Origin: Acidobacteriota bacterium
GTDB lineage: Bacteria > Acidobacteriota > Vicinamibacteria > Vicinamibacterales > JAKQTR01
Direction of reading: 5' to 3'
Assembly (NCBI GenBank): GCA_026393755.1
Contig: JAPKZO010000012.1
Span: 1 to 45,439 of the forward strand
Length of the DNA stretch: 45,439 nucleotides
The translations under genes and the position numbers were made by a program. This document shows positions 10,796 to 18,314 of this stretch, piece after piece. The notes beneath the pieces were generated by a model. It was not told the DNA's origin and searched no databases. It saw only the letters and a list, made by a program, of their open reading frames with translations. Numbering within the stretch: position 1 is the stretch's first letter; each line of letters opens with the position of its first letter.

Positions 10796-11278
10796 ATGAA
10801 GCCACACACCCTTGGTTCCCGCATCGCCCTGACTGTGGCCACGTTCGGATATGCCGGGTACGCGCCGATCGCGCCGGGTACGGCCGGGTCAGCCGCAGCG
10901 TTGTTCCTGATCGTACCGCTGCGGCTGCTCGGATTCCCCTGGCTCGACCTCGCGGTCGCCTTCAGTCTGTTTGCGATCGGCGTGTGGAGTGCGACGCTCG
11001 TCGAGCGCCACCTGGGCGTCGAGGATCCCGGTCTGGTCGTGATCGACGAAGTGCTCGGCACGCTCGTCAGCCTGCTGTGGCTGCCGATGTCCTGGCCGGT
11101 GGTGCTGGCCGCGTTTCTGGTGTTCCGGGTGTTCGACATCATCAAGCCGTGGCCTGCCGGCCGGTTCGAGCATCTTGGAGGCGGCCTCGGCATCATGGCC
11201 GACGATGCGATGGCCGGAGTGTACGCAAACCTGGTCGTGCAGGTCCTCGTCTGGTGGCTTCCCCAGTGGATGCGATGA
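10796..11278 (+). CDS. pgpA: Phosphatidylglycerophosphatase A
   Basis: Membrane phosphatase that converts phosphatidylglycerophosphate to phosphatidylglycerol. The 160-residue product has the normal length and the family signatures FGYAGYAPIAPGTAGS, the acidic DPGLVVIDEVLGTLVS, FRVFDIIKPWPAGRFE and the C-terminal GGLGIMADDAMAGVYANLV. Conserved Asp/Glu residues expected for metal binding are present. It shares a coupled operon with cinA, plsY and gpsA; three of these four act in phospholipid synthesis. cinA starts within its stop codon. Confidence 0.95.
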   Translation: MKPHTLGSRIALTVATFGYAGYAPIAPGTAGSAAALFLIVPLRLLGFPWLDLAVAFSLFAIGVWSATLVERHLGVEDPGLVVIDEVLGTLVSLLWLPMSWPVVLAAFLVFRVFDIIKPWPAGRFEHLGGGLGIMADDAMAGVYANLVVQVLVWWLPQWMR

Positions 11279-12606
11279 CACGAGCCGCGCGTACGACGGA
11301 TCGCCGATGGGCGGAGATCATTGCCGTCGGATCCGAATTGCTGGTGCCCCCGCGCCTCGATACGAACTCCCTCTTCATCACCGAACGTCTCAACCAGCTG
11401 GGCATCGAGGTGCGCGCCAAGACGGTGGTCGGTGACCGGATCGACGACGTGGCCGCTGCGCTGCGCGGGGCTCTGGATCGGGTCGGCCTCGTCGTGATGT
11501 GCGGCGGACTCGGGCCGACAGACGACGACCTGACGCGCGATGCGGCAGCCCGACTGCTGGACATGACGCTGGTCGAAGACGAGGCGGTGCTCGATCGTAT
11601 CCGCCAGCGCTTCGCGGCGCGCGGCGCGCGCATGCCTGAGATCAATCAACGGCAGGCCCTCGTGCCCGTCGGGGCAGAGGTGCTGCCCAATGCGAACGGG
11701 ACGGCCCCGGGACTCTGGATCGAACGCGATGGACGAATCCTGATTCTGCTGCCGGGACCTCCCGCTGAGCTCGAGCCGATGTTCGCGCGGGTGGCCGAGG
11801 AGCGGCTCGCGCCGCGGACCGGCGGCTGGAAGCTGTGCCGGAAGGTTCTGAAGATGTGCGGCCGCACCGAGTCGGAGGTCGAGGAACTGGTCTTCCCGAC
11901 ATACTCCCGCTGGGCGAGCGAGGCGCTGCCCATCGAGACCACGGTGCTGACCGCGCAGGCGCAAATCGAACTGCACCTGTCGGTGCGCGCCGCCACGGAA
12001 GCCATCGGCCGCGAGAGGCTCGACGAGGCCGCCGGGCAGATCGCGGCGATCGCGGGTGCCGATGTCTTCAGCGCCGATAACAGGACGCTCGAACAGGTGG
12101 TCGGCGAGGCGCTGCGCCAGAGGGGCTGGCGGATCGCGGTAGCAGAATCCTGTACGGGAGGACTGATCTCCTCGCGACTGACCGACGTGCCCGGCAGCTC
12201 AGACTATGTGCTCGTGAACGCCGTGTGCTACAACAACGACGCGAAGACCTCGTGGCTCGGGGTGCCGGCAGCCCTGATTCAGGCGCACGGCGCGGTCAGC
12301 GAAGAAGTGGCCCTGGCTATGGCGGATGGCATCGGCGAGAGGGCCCGTGTCGAGGTCGGCGTCGGCGTCACCGGGATTGCCGGTCCGACCGGAGGCAGCG
12401 ATCGCAAACCGGTGGGGACGGTAGTGATCGCAGTCGTGACGCCGGATGCCCGCATCGTGCGGGCGTTCCGGTTCCCAGGGGACAGGATGCGCGTGAAGCA
12501 ATTCGCCGCCCAGATGGCGCTCGATCTGATCCGCCGGGTGTTGATCGGCGCCGACAGCGTCGCGGGCTTCGTCGTCACGCCCGGTCTCCAATCACTCCCG
12601 GAGTGA
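11275..12606 (+). CDS. cinA: CinA family protein (NMN amidase/ADP-ribose pyrophosphatase type)
   Basis: A 443-residue cytosolic protein with an N-terminal COG1058 (MoCF-like) domain at about 10-180 (EIIAVGSELL; VVMCGGLGPTDDDLTRDA; LLPGPPAELEPMF) and a C-terminal nicotinamide-nucleotide amidase domain at about 280-430 (AVAESCTGGLISSRLTDVPG; VGVTGIAGPTGGSDRKPVGT). This is the full-length CinA seen in pyridine-nucleotide salvage. The ATG at 11275 overlaps the pgpA stop; earlier frame extensions are read-through of pgpA. The stop codon lies inside a perfect 17-nt palindrome (12591-12607), an unusual 3' end. Confidence 0.94.
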   Translation: MTRAARTTDRRWAEIIAVGSELLVPPRLDTNSLFITERLNQLGIEVRAKTVVGDRIDDVAAALRGALDRVGLVVMCGGLGPTDDDLTRDAAARLLDMTLVEDEAVLDRIRQRFAARGARMPEINQRQALVPVGAEVLPNANGTAPGLWIERDGRILILLPGPPAELEPMFARVAEERLAPRTGGWKLCRKVLKMCGRTESEVEELVFPTYSRWASEALPIETTVLTAQAQIELHLSVRAATEAIGRERLDEAAGQIAAIAGADVFSADNRTLEQVVGEALRQRGWRIAVAESCTGGLISSRLTDVPGSSDYVLVNAVCYNNDAKTSWLGVPAALIQAHGAVSEEVALAMADGIGERARVEVGVGVTGIAGPTGGSDRKPVGTVVIAVVTPDARIVRAFRFPGDRMRVKQFAAQMALDLIRRVLIGADSVAGFVVTPGLQSLPE

Positions 12607-12636
12607 TCACGTCGACATCATCACTCCCGGAGTGAT
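12591..12636. repeat. Two perfect palindromes before plsY (type B pair)
   Basis: ATCACTCCCGGAGTGAT occurs at 12591-12607 and again at 12620-12636, a 29-bp period. Each copy is two 8-nt arms around one base. The first copy contains the cinA stop codon, and the second ends 11 nt before the plsY ATG. The sequence is related to the array at 3031-3120 (T-A-C-T-C-C core with G-G-A-G-T-A partner). Confidence 0.85.
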
Positions 12637-12647
12637 TAACTCTCAAG

Positions 12648-13268
12648 ATGCAGATGCCGGAGACCGTCCTGTTCGTCGCGCTTGCCTACCTGATCGGGTC
12701 GGTGCCGTTCGCGTTCCTGTTTGCGAAGCGCAAAGGCTATCGTGATCTCCGGCTCGTCGGCAGCGGCAACGTCGGAGCGACCAACGCGTTCCGCGTCGCT
12801 GGGTCGGGGGCAGGTCTGCTGACGGTGCTGTTCGACATCGCGAAGGGGGCGACCGCCGTCGTGGCGGCGCAGCGCCTCGGTGCTGGCCAGAGCCTCTCGG
12901 CCGTTGCGGGCGTGGCGGCCGTTGCCGGTCATATCTATCCGGTGTGGCTGGGCTTTCGCGGCGGAAAAGGCGTCGCAGCCACATGCGGGGCGTTTGCCGT
13001 GCTCGCTCCCGTGGCGACCGCGCTGGCGGCGGCAGTGTTTGGCATCGTCGCGGGCCTCACCCGGACGATCTCTCTGGGATCGATGACCGCCGCGGTCTGT
13101 CTCGGGCCTGTCGCGTACGCCGTTGGCGCGCCGGTCCAGGTGGTGCGCGCGGCCTTCTTTGCAGGGTGCCTTGTGCTGTTCAATCACCGTAGCAATCTCA
13201 GCCGGCTGGTCGGCGGCGTCGAACGTCAGGCCGAAGGGCAGGACGCGAAGTCGGGAGACCGATCATGA
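12648..13268 (+). CDS. plsY: Acyl-phosphate glycerol-3-phosphate acyltransferase
   Basis: Membrane enzyme that transfers acyl groups from acyl-phosphate to glycerol-3-phosphate, the first step of phospholipid synthesis in most bacteria. The 206-residue product shows the three PlsY motifs: SGNVGATNAFRV near residue 40, GHIYPVWLGFRGGKGVA near 95-110, and LVLFNHRSNLSRL near the C-terminus, with about five membrane helices. An in-frame second ATG lies two codons later, and neither has a clear Shine-Dalgarno. The palindrome at 12620-12636 sits where a ribosome or repressor would act. gpsA, which makes the G3P substrate, follows with an ATGA overlap. Confidence 0.95.
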   Translation: MQMPETVLFVALAYLIGSVPFAFLFAKRKGYRDLRLVGSGNVGATNAFRVAGSGAGLLTVLFDIAKGATAVVAAQRLGAGQSLSAVAGVAAVAGHIYPVWLGFRGGKGVAATCGAFAVLAPVATALAAAVFGIVAGLTRTISLGSMTAAVCLGPVAYAVGAPVQVVRAAFFAGCLVLFNHRSNLSRLVGGVERQAEGQDAKSGDRS

Positions 13269-14269
13269 CGGATGTCGCCATTCTCGGAGCGGGAAGTTGG
13301 GGCACTGCGCTTGCGGTCCATCTGGCACGGATCGGGCACCAGGTTCGCCTGTGGTCGATTGAGCCTGATGTCGTGGAGGCGGTGACAGTCCGACGCTCGA
13401 ACGCGGTGTATCTGCCCGACATCTCGTTGCCCCCGGGTATCGACGCCACGCTTTCGCTTGCGGAGGCGGTTCACGGGGTCGGCGTCGTCGTGGCCGCCGT
13501 GCCGTCACACGCGCTGCGTGCCGTCCTGGTCGACGCGAAGGGCCTGCTCAGGCCCGACGCCGTGATCGTCAGCGTAGTGAAAGGCCTCGAAATCGGCACG
13601 CTGCTTCGCATGTCCCAGGTGGTCGAGCAGGAGCTGCCGGTCGGCCACCCGGTTGTCGTGCTCTCGGGACCCAGCTTCGCCCTCGAGGTCGCGCGCGAGT
13701 TGCCCACGGCAGTGTCGGTGGCGAGTGCGGACATGCAGGCGGCGGAGCGTGTGCAGCGGGAGTTCCGAGGGAAGTTCTTCCGGATCTACACGACGCCGGA
13801 TGTTCCAGGCGTCGAGATCGGCGGGGCCCTCAAGAACGTCATCGCGATTGCCGCCGGAGTGGTCGAGGGCCAGGGTCTTGGTCACAATGCCAGCGCCGCG
13901 CTGATGACACGCGGTCTGGCGGAGATCTCTCGTCTGGCGATTGCTCAGGGGGGGCGGCGTGAGACGCTGGCTGGATTGTCCGGGCTGGGCGATCTGGTCC
14001 TGACGTGCATGGGCTCCTACAGCCGCAATCGGCACGTCGGGATGGAACTGGCGAAGGGGCGTCGCCTCGCCGAAATCCTGGCGGGCATGAAGATGGTGGC
14101 CGAAGGCGTGAAGACCACCGAAGCGGCTCTGGCGCTTGGCGCTCGCTGCGGCGTCGAGCTGCCGATCACTGCGCAGATGGCCGAACTGCTGGCCGGGCGC
14201 ACGACGCCGGACCACGCGGTCGCCGGTCTGATGCTCCGTCCGCAGCGAATCGAGGTCGAAACCGAATGA
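13265..14269 (+). CDS. gpsA: NAD(P)-dependent glycerol-3-phosphate dehydrogenase
   Basis: Reduces dihydroxyacetone phosphate to sn-glycerol-3-phosphate for phospholipid synthesis. The 334-residue product is standard length. N-terminal Rossmann fold VAILGAGSWGTALAVHLA; signature LSGPSFALEVARELPT; the catalytic/GPDH motif GGALKNVIAIAAGVVEG; and SGLGDLVLTCMGSYSRNRHVG. GGGAGA precedes the start, which overlaps the plsY stop, so PlsY and its substrate-forming enzyme are made together. Confidence 0.97.
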   Translation: MTDVAILGAGSWGTALAVHLARIGHQVRLWSIEPDVVEAVTVRRSNAVYLPDISLPPGIDATLSLAEAVHGVGVVVAAVPSHALRAVLVDAKGLLRPDAVIVSVVKGLEIGTLLRMSQVVEQELPVGHPVVVLSGPSFALEVARELPTAVSVASADMQAAERVQREFRGKFFRIYTTPDVPGVEIGGALKNVIAIAAGVVEGQGLGHNASAALMTRGLAEISRLAIAQGGRRETLAGLSGLGDLVLTCMGSYSRNRHVGMELAKGRRLAEILAGMKMVAEGVKTTEAALALGARCGVELPITAQMAELLAGRTTPDHAVAGLMLRPQRIEVETE

Positions 14270-14275
14270 TAGAAT
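14270..14275 (+). promoter_or_regulatory. -10-like box immediately before ftsY
   Basis: TAGAAT ends 6 nt before the ATG at 14282 and just after the gpsA stop. If used, transcription would begin at or beside the start codon (leaderless ftsY mRNA). The string TAGAATGCG is shared with the box at 3201. No -35 recognised. Confidence 0.45.
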
Positions 14276-14281
14276 GCGCGG

Positions 14282-15205
14282 ATGGGATTTCTCAGCCGCG
14301 TCCGTGACGGCCTGCGCCGCACGGCGCAACAGCTTCTCGGACGTTTCGACGAAATCGCCACCCGGGCAGATGCTCCCGAGCGACGCTTTGCGCCGGTGGA
14401 TGCCGAGACAGCCGAAGCGCTCGAGGAGGTCCTGATCGGGGCCGATGTCGGCGCGGCCGCGGCCGCGCGGATCGTCGGCGCCGTCACCGCCCGCGCTCGA
14501 CACGGCGAATCACTCCAGACCCTGGTCAAGAACGAACTGCTTGCCATTCTTTCCGGCGCCGATGCCGCTGCCGCCAGATCCGGGACGCCGACGGTCATCC
14601 TGATGGTGGGCGTGAACGGTACGGGCAAGACGACGACGGTCGCCAAACTGGCCAGCCTGTACAAGACGCAAGGCGCCGATCCTCTGGTGTGCGCAGCCGA
14701 TACGTTTCGCGCGGCGGCGGTCGAGCAGCTGGAAATCTGGGCGGCCCGCGCCGGCGTCGATGTCGTGCGGGCCAGGGAGGGGGCGGACCCGGCCTCGGTC
14801 GTGTTCGACGCGCTCGCGGCCGGCAAGGCGAGGCACCGGAATCCGATCATTGTCGATACGGCCGGGAGGCTCCACACCAGGGCCAACCTCATGCAGGAGT
14901 TGGAAAAGATCCGTCGTATTGCTGCGCGCGAGGTCGAGGGAGCCCCCCACGAGGTGCTGCTCGTCCTCGACGCGACGGTGGGCCAGAACGGGCTCGTACA
15001 GGCCCGCGAGTTCATGGCCGCCGCCGGCGTCAGCGGCATCGTGCTGGCCAAGCTCGACGGAACGGCGCGAGGCGGCGTCGCGGTCGGCATCGCGCACGAC
15101 CTGAAGCTGCCCATTCGGTACATTGGCGTCGGCGAAGGCATCGGCGACCTGGTGCCGTTTTCGGCACGGGAGTACGTCGACGCGTTGTTCAGCGAGAGTT
15201 GGTAG
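14282..15205 (+). CDS. ftsY: Signal recognition particle receptor FtsY
   Basis: SRP receptor GTPase at the inner membrane that docks Ffh-ribosome complexes at the translocon. The 307-residue product is a short FtsY lacking a long acidic A domain; a basic amphipathic N-terminus (MGFLSRVRDGLRRTAQQLLG) may bind membrane. The N domain covers about 20-95 and the G domain about 98-307: G1 GVNGTGKTTTVAKLA, DTFRAAAVEQLE, G3 DTAGRLHTRANLM, and G4 as AKLDGTARGG (Ala where Thr is common). The start ATG follows a TAGAAT box by 6 nt and lacks a clear Shine-Dalgarno. ffh, its partner, lies 3 kb downstream beyond the riboflavin genes. Confidence 0.96.
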   Translation: MGFLSRVRDGLRRTAQQLLGRFDEIATRADAPERRFAPVDAETAEALEEVLIGADVGAAAAARIVGAVTARARHGESLQTLVKNELLAILSGADAAAARSGTPTVILMVGVNGTGKTTTVAKLASLYKTQGADPLVCAADTFRAAAVEQLEIWAARAGVDVVRAREGADPASVVFDALAAGKARHRNPIIVDTAGRLHTRANLMQELEKIRRIAAREVEGAPHEVLLVLDATVGQNGLVQAREFMAAAGVSGIVLAKLDGTARGGVAVGIAHDLKLPIRYIGVGEGIGDLVPFSAREYVDALFSESW

Positions 15206-15207
15206 CC

Positions 15208-16299
15208 GTGAGGCCACGCGACGCGGAGTACATGGACCGCGCCCTGACACTGGCCGCACGTGCCCGGGGGTGCACGACGCCGAATCCGCTGGTTGGCGCG
15301 GTCGTCGTGTCCCATGATGGGGTGGTGGTCGGGGCTGGATGCCACGCTCGGGCGGGCGAGCCGCACGCAGAAGTGCACGCGCTCCGCGCGGCGGGAAAGG
15401 CCGCGCGGGGAGCGACGCTCTACTGCACGCTGGAGCCGTGTTGCCACACCGGCAGGACGCCCCCGTGCGTCGATGCGATTCTCGAGGCCGGGATCGCGCG
15501 CGTCGTCATCGCGGTCGACGATCCGAATCCGCAGGTGGCTGGCGGCGGAAGACGACGGCTGCAGGAGCGCGGCGTACAGGTGCACACCGGCGTCGGCCGC
15601 GATCAGGCCGTGCGGCTGAATCAGCCGTTCTTCTGCGCAATGCTGCGGCAGCGCCCGTTTGTGACGGCGAAGATCGCCACGAGCCTGGATGGCCGGGTGG
15701 CTTCCGGCCCGGGCGCGCGCACGCACATGACGGGTGCGGCCGCCGACCGCCGCAGCCAGCTGCTGCGAGCGGAAGTGGACGCAGTCGGCGTTGGTTCTGG
15801 AACCGTGCTGGCGGACGATCCGCTGCTGACGGCCCGCGACGTGTATCGTGGCCGGCCGCTGACGCGGGTCGTCTTCGACCGGCGGCTCCGGACGCCCGTG
15901 ACGGCGCGGCTGTTCGGCACGCTGTCGTCAGGACCCGTCTTGATCGTCACCACCACTGCGATGGCCGACGCCCGATCATCGCGAGTGCGGGATCTGGAAC
16001 GCGCGGGCGCCACACTGGTTCGCGTGCAGACGGCCTCGATCGGGGCAGCCGTCGCCGCTCTGCTGCCGTTCAGCGTCCAGTCCCTGCTCGTTGAGGGGGG
16101 AACAACACTGCACGAAGCCGCCCTCGCCGACGACGTGGTCGATGCCGTGCGGGTCGTGGTGACCCCTAGCGCGCTGGGGCCGTCCGGACTACCATGGGTG
16201 GGCTGGTCGCGGCTCTCGATCTCATCGTTATTCAATCTCCGCGTGCGACCGTGCGGCGCTGATGTCATCATGGAGGGCGATGTTCACAGGTTTGATTGA
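15208..16299 (+). CDS. ribD: Bifunctional pyrimidine deaminase/reductase RibD
   Basis: Catalyses steps two and three of riboflavin synthesis. The 363-residue product has an N-terminal zinc deaminase (HAEVHAL, then PCCHTGRTPPC supplying Cys ligands; substrate loop TTPNPLVGAVVV) and a C-terminal reductase from about residue 150 (VTAKIATSLDGRVA; LLVEGGTTLHEAAL). The GTG at 15208, 2 nt after the ftsY stop, is favoured; an in-frame ATG lies 8 codons later. Its 3' end overlaps ribE by 20 nt. No FMN riboswitch is seen upstream. Confidence 0.94.
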   Translation: MRPRDAEYMDRALTLAARARGCTTPNPLVGAVVVSHDGVVVGAGCHARAGEPHAEVHALRAAGKAARGATLYCTLEPCCHTGRTPPCVDAILEAGIARVVIAVDDPNPQVAGGGRRRLQERGVQVHTGVGRDQAVRLNQPFFCAMLRQRPFVTAKIATSLDGRVASGPGARTHMTGAAADRRSQLLRAEVDAVGVGSGTVLADDPLLTARDVYRGRPLTRVVFDRRLRTPVTARLFGTLSSGPVLIVTTTAMADARSSRVRDLERAGATLVRVQTASIGAAVAALLPFSVQSLLVEGGTTLHEAALADDVVDAVRVVVTPSALGPSGLPWVGWSRLSISSLFNLRVRPCGADVIMEGDVHRFD

Positions 16300-16909
16300 A
16301 CAGGTCGGCGTGGTCGCCGCGCTCGAGCCGATCGAGAGCGGATTTCGGCTCGTCGTCGATTCCGATCTCGCGGCCGACCTCAAAGCGGGCGACAGTGTCG
16401 CCGTCAATGGGGTGTGCCTGACGGTGACCAGCCGATTCGGACGCCGCGTGTCGACCGAGATCGGTCCGGAGACCGCGCGCGTGACGACGCTCGGCGCCTG
16501 CAGGCCGGGCACGCTCGTCAATCTGGCGCGGCCCATGCGCCCGGACGGCCACATGGGCGGACATTTCGTCCTGGGCCACGTGGATGCGACCGGCGTGCTG
16601 ACGGAGGTGACGCCCGATGGCGAGTTCTTCTGGATTCGGGTCGCTTTCGATGCCGCGTTCAGTCCGTACTTCATTCCGAAAGGGTCCGTGGCGGTTGACG
16701 GCATCAGCCTGACGGTGGCCAGCTTGGAGGAGCACGACTTCACGGTGCAGATCATTCCATTCACGTGGGAACACACGAACCTTCGAGCGCTTCACCCGGG
16801 CGACCGCGTGAATCTCGAGGTCGACGTGATCGGCAAGTATGTCGTTCGGGTGGCCCAACTGTCAGGCGCCTGGTCAGACGCCGTGGCGCTGCCGCCGATG
16901 CCGTTATGA
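16280..16909 (+). CDS. ribE: Riboflavin synthase alpha subunit
   Basis: Converts two molecules of dimethyl-ribityllumazine into riboflavin plus a pyrimidinedione. The 209-residue product starts with the invariant MFTGLIEQ and contains two lumazine-binding barrels (about 1-95 and 96-195), each with a VNGVCLTV / VDGISLTV signature, plus GGHFVLGHVD. GGAGGG at 16272-16277 supports the ATG at 16280 inside the end of ribD. The ribBA start overlaps its stop (ATGA). Confidence 0.96.
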   Translation: MFTGLIEQVGVVAALEPIESGFRLVVDSDLAADLKAGDSVAVNGVCLTVTSRFGRRVSTEIGPETARVTTLGACRPGTLVNLARPMRPDGHMGGHFVLGHVDATGVLTEVTPDGEFFWIRVAFDAAFSPYFIPKGSVAVDGISLTVASLEEHDFTVQIIPFTWEHTNLRALHPGDRVNLEVDVIGKYVVRVAQLSGAWSDAVALPPMPL

Positions 16910-18165
16910 AGACACAACCGGGGCGGGCCAATCGACAGCGACCAGGGCGCCGGGCGCCGCTCGGTCCGTTCGCGCCGATTGAAGAGGCGGTTGCCGCCAT
17001 CCGCGCCGGCCAGATGATCATCGTGGTCGATGACAAGGACCGCGAAAACGAAGGCGACTTGACGATTGCCGCGTCGGCCGTCACGCCCGATCTGATCAAC
17101 TTCATGGCGACGCACGGGCGCGGACTGATCTGCATGTCCATGACCGGGCAACGTCTCGACGAACTCGAGATTCCGTTGATGGTCACGCAGAACACGGCCC
17201 TGTTCAATACGGCCTTTTGCGTCACCATCGAGGCGCGTCACCGGACAAGTACGGGGATTTCCGCCGCTGACCGGGCGAACACCGTGATGGCCGCGATCGA
17301 CCCGTCGACGGTGCCCGCGGACCTGGCGCGGCCGGGCCACATGTTTCCGCTTCGGGCGCGCGACGGCGGCGTCCTGGTACGCGCGGGGCAGACCGAGGCG
17401 GCGGGCGATCTGGCTCGCATCGCCGGGCTCTACCCGGCCGGTGTCATCTGCGAGATCATGAACGCCGACGGATCGATGGCGCGAGTGACGCAGCTGACCC
17501 GGTTCGCCCGGCGGCACGGGCTGCTGATGATTACGATCGCCGATCTGATCAAGTACCGCATGCGGACCGAACGCTTGGTCAGGAAGGTGGCCGATGCCGA
17601 CCTGCCGACCCGCTACGGTCAGTTCCGGGTGTTTGCGTACGAGAGTGTGCTCGACAAGGAAACGCACGTCGCCCTGGTGCTGGGAGACCTTGGCGATGGC
17701 CATGACGTGCTCGTGCGCGTGCACTCCCGCTGCCTCACCGGTGACGTGTTCCATTCCGCGCGCTGCGACTGCGGCGAGCAGCTCGAGAAGGCCCTTCGGC
17801 GCATTTCCACCGAAAAGCGGGGCGTGTTCCTGTATCTGAATCAGGAAGGGCGCGGGATTGGCCTCGCCAACAAAATCAAGGCATACGCGCTGCAAGACCA
17901 GGGTCTTGACACGGTCGAGGCGAACGAACGGCTCGGGTTCATGCCTGACCAGCGCGACTACGGCATCGGCGCGCAGATCTTGCGCGATCTGGGCGTGACC
18001 TCGATGCGCCTGCTGACCAACAATCCGCGGAAATTCGTCGGACTCGAAGGGTACGGCCTCTCGGTGTCCGAGACGCTGCCGCTCGAAATCCCCGCCTCCG
18101 ATTCGACCCGTCGCTATCTCAAGACGAAGAAGGAGAAGCTGGGTCACCGTCTGACGTCGGTCTGA
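16906..18165 (+). CDS. ribBA: Bifunctional DHBP synthase/GTP cyclohydrolase II
   Basis: Supplies both precursors of riboflavin: 3,4-dihydroxy-2-butanone 4-phosphate from ribulose 5-phosphate, and the pyrimidine from GTP. 419 residues. The RibB half (about 20-215) has the acidic loop VDDKDRENEGDL, GLICMSMTGQRLDEL, the TGISAADRANT segment and ARPGHMFPLRARDGGVL. The RibA half (about 220-419) has RVHSRCLTGDVFHSARCDCG with the three zinc Cys residues, EGRGIGLANKIKAYALQD and LLTNNPRKFVGLEGYGL. Both halves look catalytically complete. ribH is absent from the window. Confidence 0.96.
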   Translation: MKTQPGRANRQRPGRRAPLGPFAPIEEAVAAIRAGQMIIVVDDKDRENEGDLTIAASAVTPDLINFMATHGRGLICMSMTGQRLDELEIPLMVTQNTALFNTAFCVTIEARHRTSTGISAADRANTVMAAIDPSTVPADLARPGHMFPLRARDGGVLVRAGQTEAAGDLARIAGLYPAGVICEIMNADGSMARVTQLTRFARRHGLLMITIADLIKYRMRTERLVRKVADADLPTRYGQFRVFAYESVLDKETHVALVLGDLGDGHDVLVRVHSRCLTGDVFHSARCDCGEQLEKALRRISTEKRGVFLYLNQEGRGIGLANKIKAYALQDQGLDTVEANERLGFMPDQRDYGIGAQILRDLGVTSMRLLTNNPRKFVGLEGYGLSVSETLPLEIPASDSTRRYLKTKKEKLGHRLTSV

Positions 18166-18167
18166 CA

Positions 18168-18186
18168 GGGGGTCGGGCCCCCGACG
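18168..18186 (+). terminator. Weak GC hairpin between ribBA and ffh
   Basis: GTCGGG and CCCGAC form a 6-bp stem with only 2 nt between arms, or an alternative GGGGG/CCCCC pairing with a 5-nt loop. There is no T-run after it. Its position, between the ribBA stop and a near-consensus promoter, suits partial termination. Confidence 0.35.
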
Positions 18187-18191
18187 ACGCG

Positions 18192-18221
18192 TTGACAGTT
18201 TCTGACAACTGACGCTACGAT
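18192..18221 (+). promoter_or_regulatory. Promoter of the ffh-rpsP operon
   Basis: TTGACA (18192-18197), an 18-nt spacer, TACGAT (18216-18221). The start point would be about 18228. It separates the riboflavin genes from the SRP/ribosomal operon and leaves a leader of about 85 nt before the preferred ffh start. Confidence 0.7.
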
Positions 18222-18314
18222 AAGGGTTTGCGCCACAGGATGTTACGCGATCCTGCGGGTGCCATGTCGGCGCCCGGGTTGTCGGACCTGACGTCACGCG
18301 AATCGACTGTACGC

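Noticed and set aside
15100-15300. FMN riboswitch before ribD
   Set aside because: ribD begins 2 nt after ftsY and no RFN-element core is visible.
14017-15726. 569-codon minus-strand frame opposite ftsY and ribD
   Set aside because: Low-complexity Ala/Ser/Arg translation with no motif, fully covered by two certain genes on the other strand.
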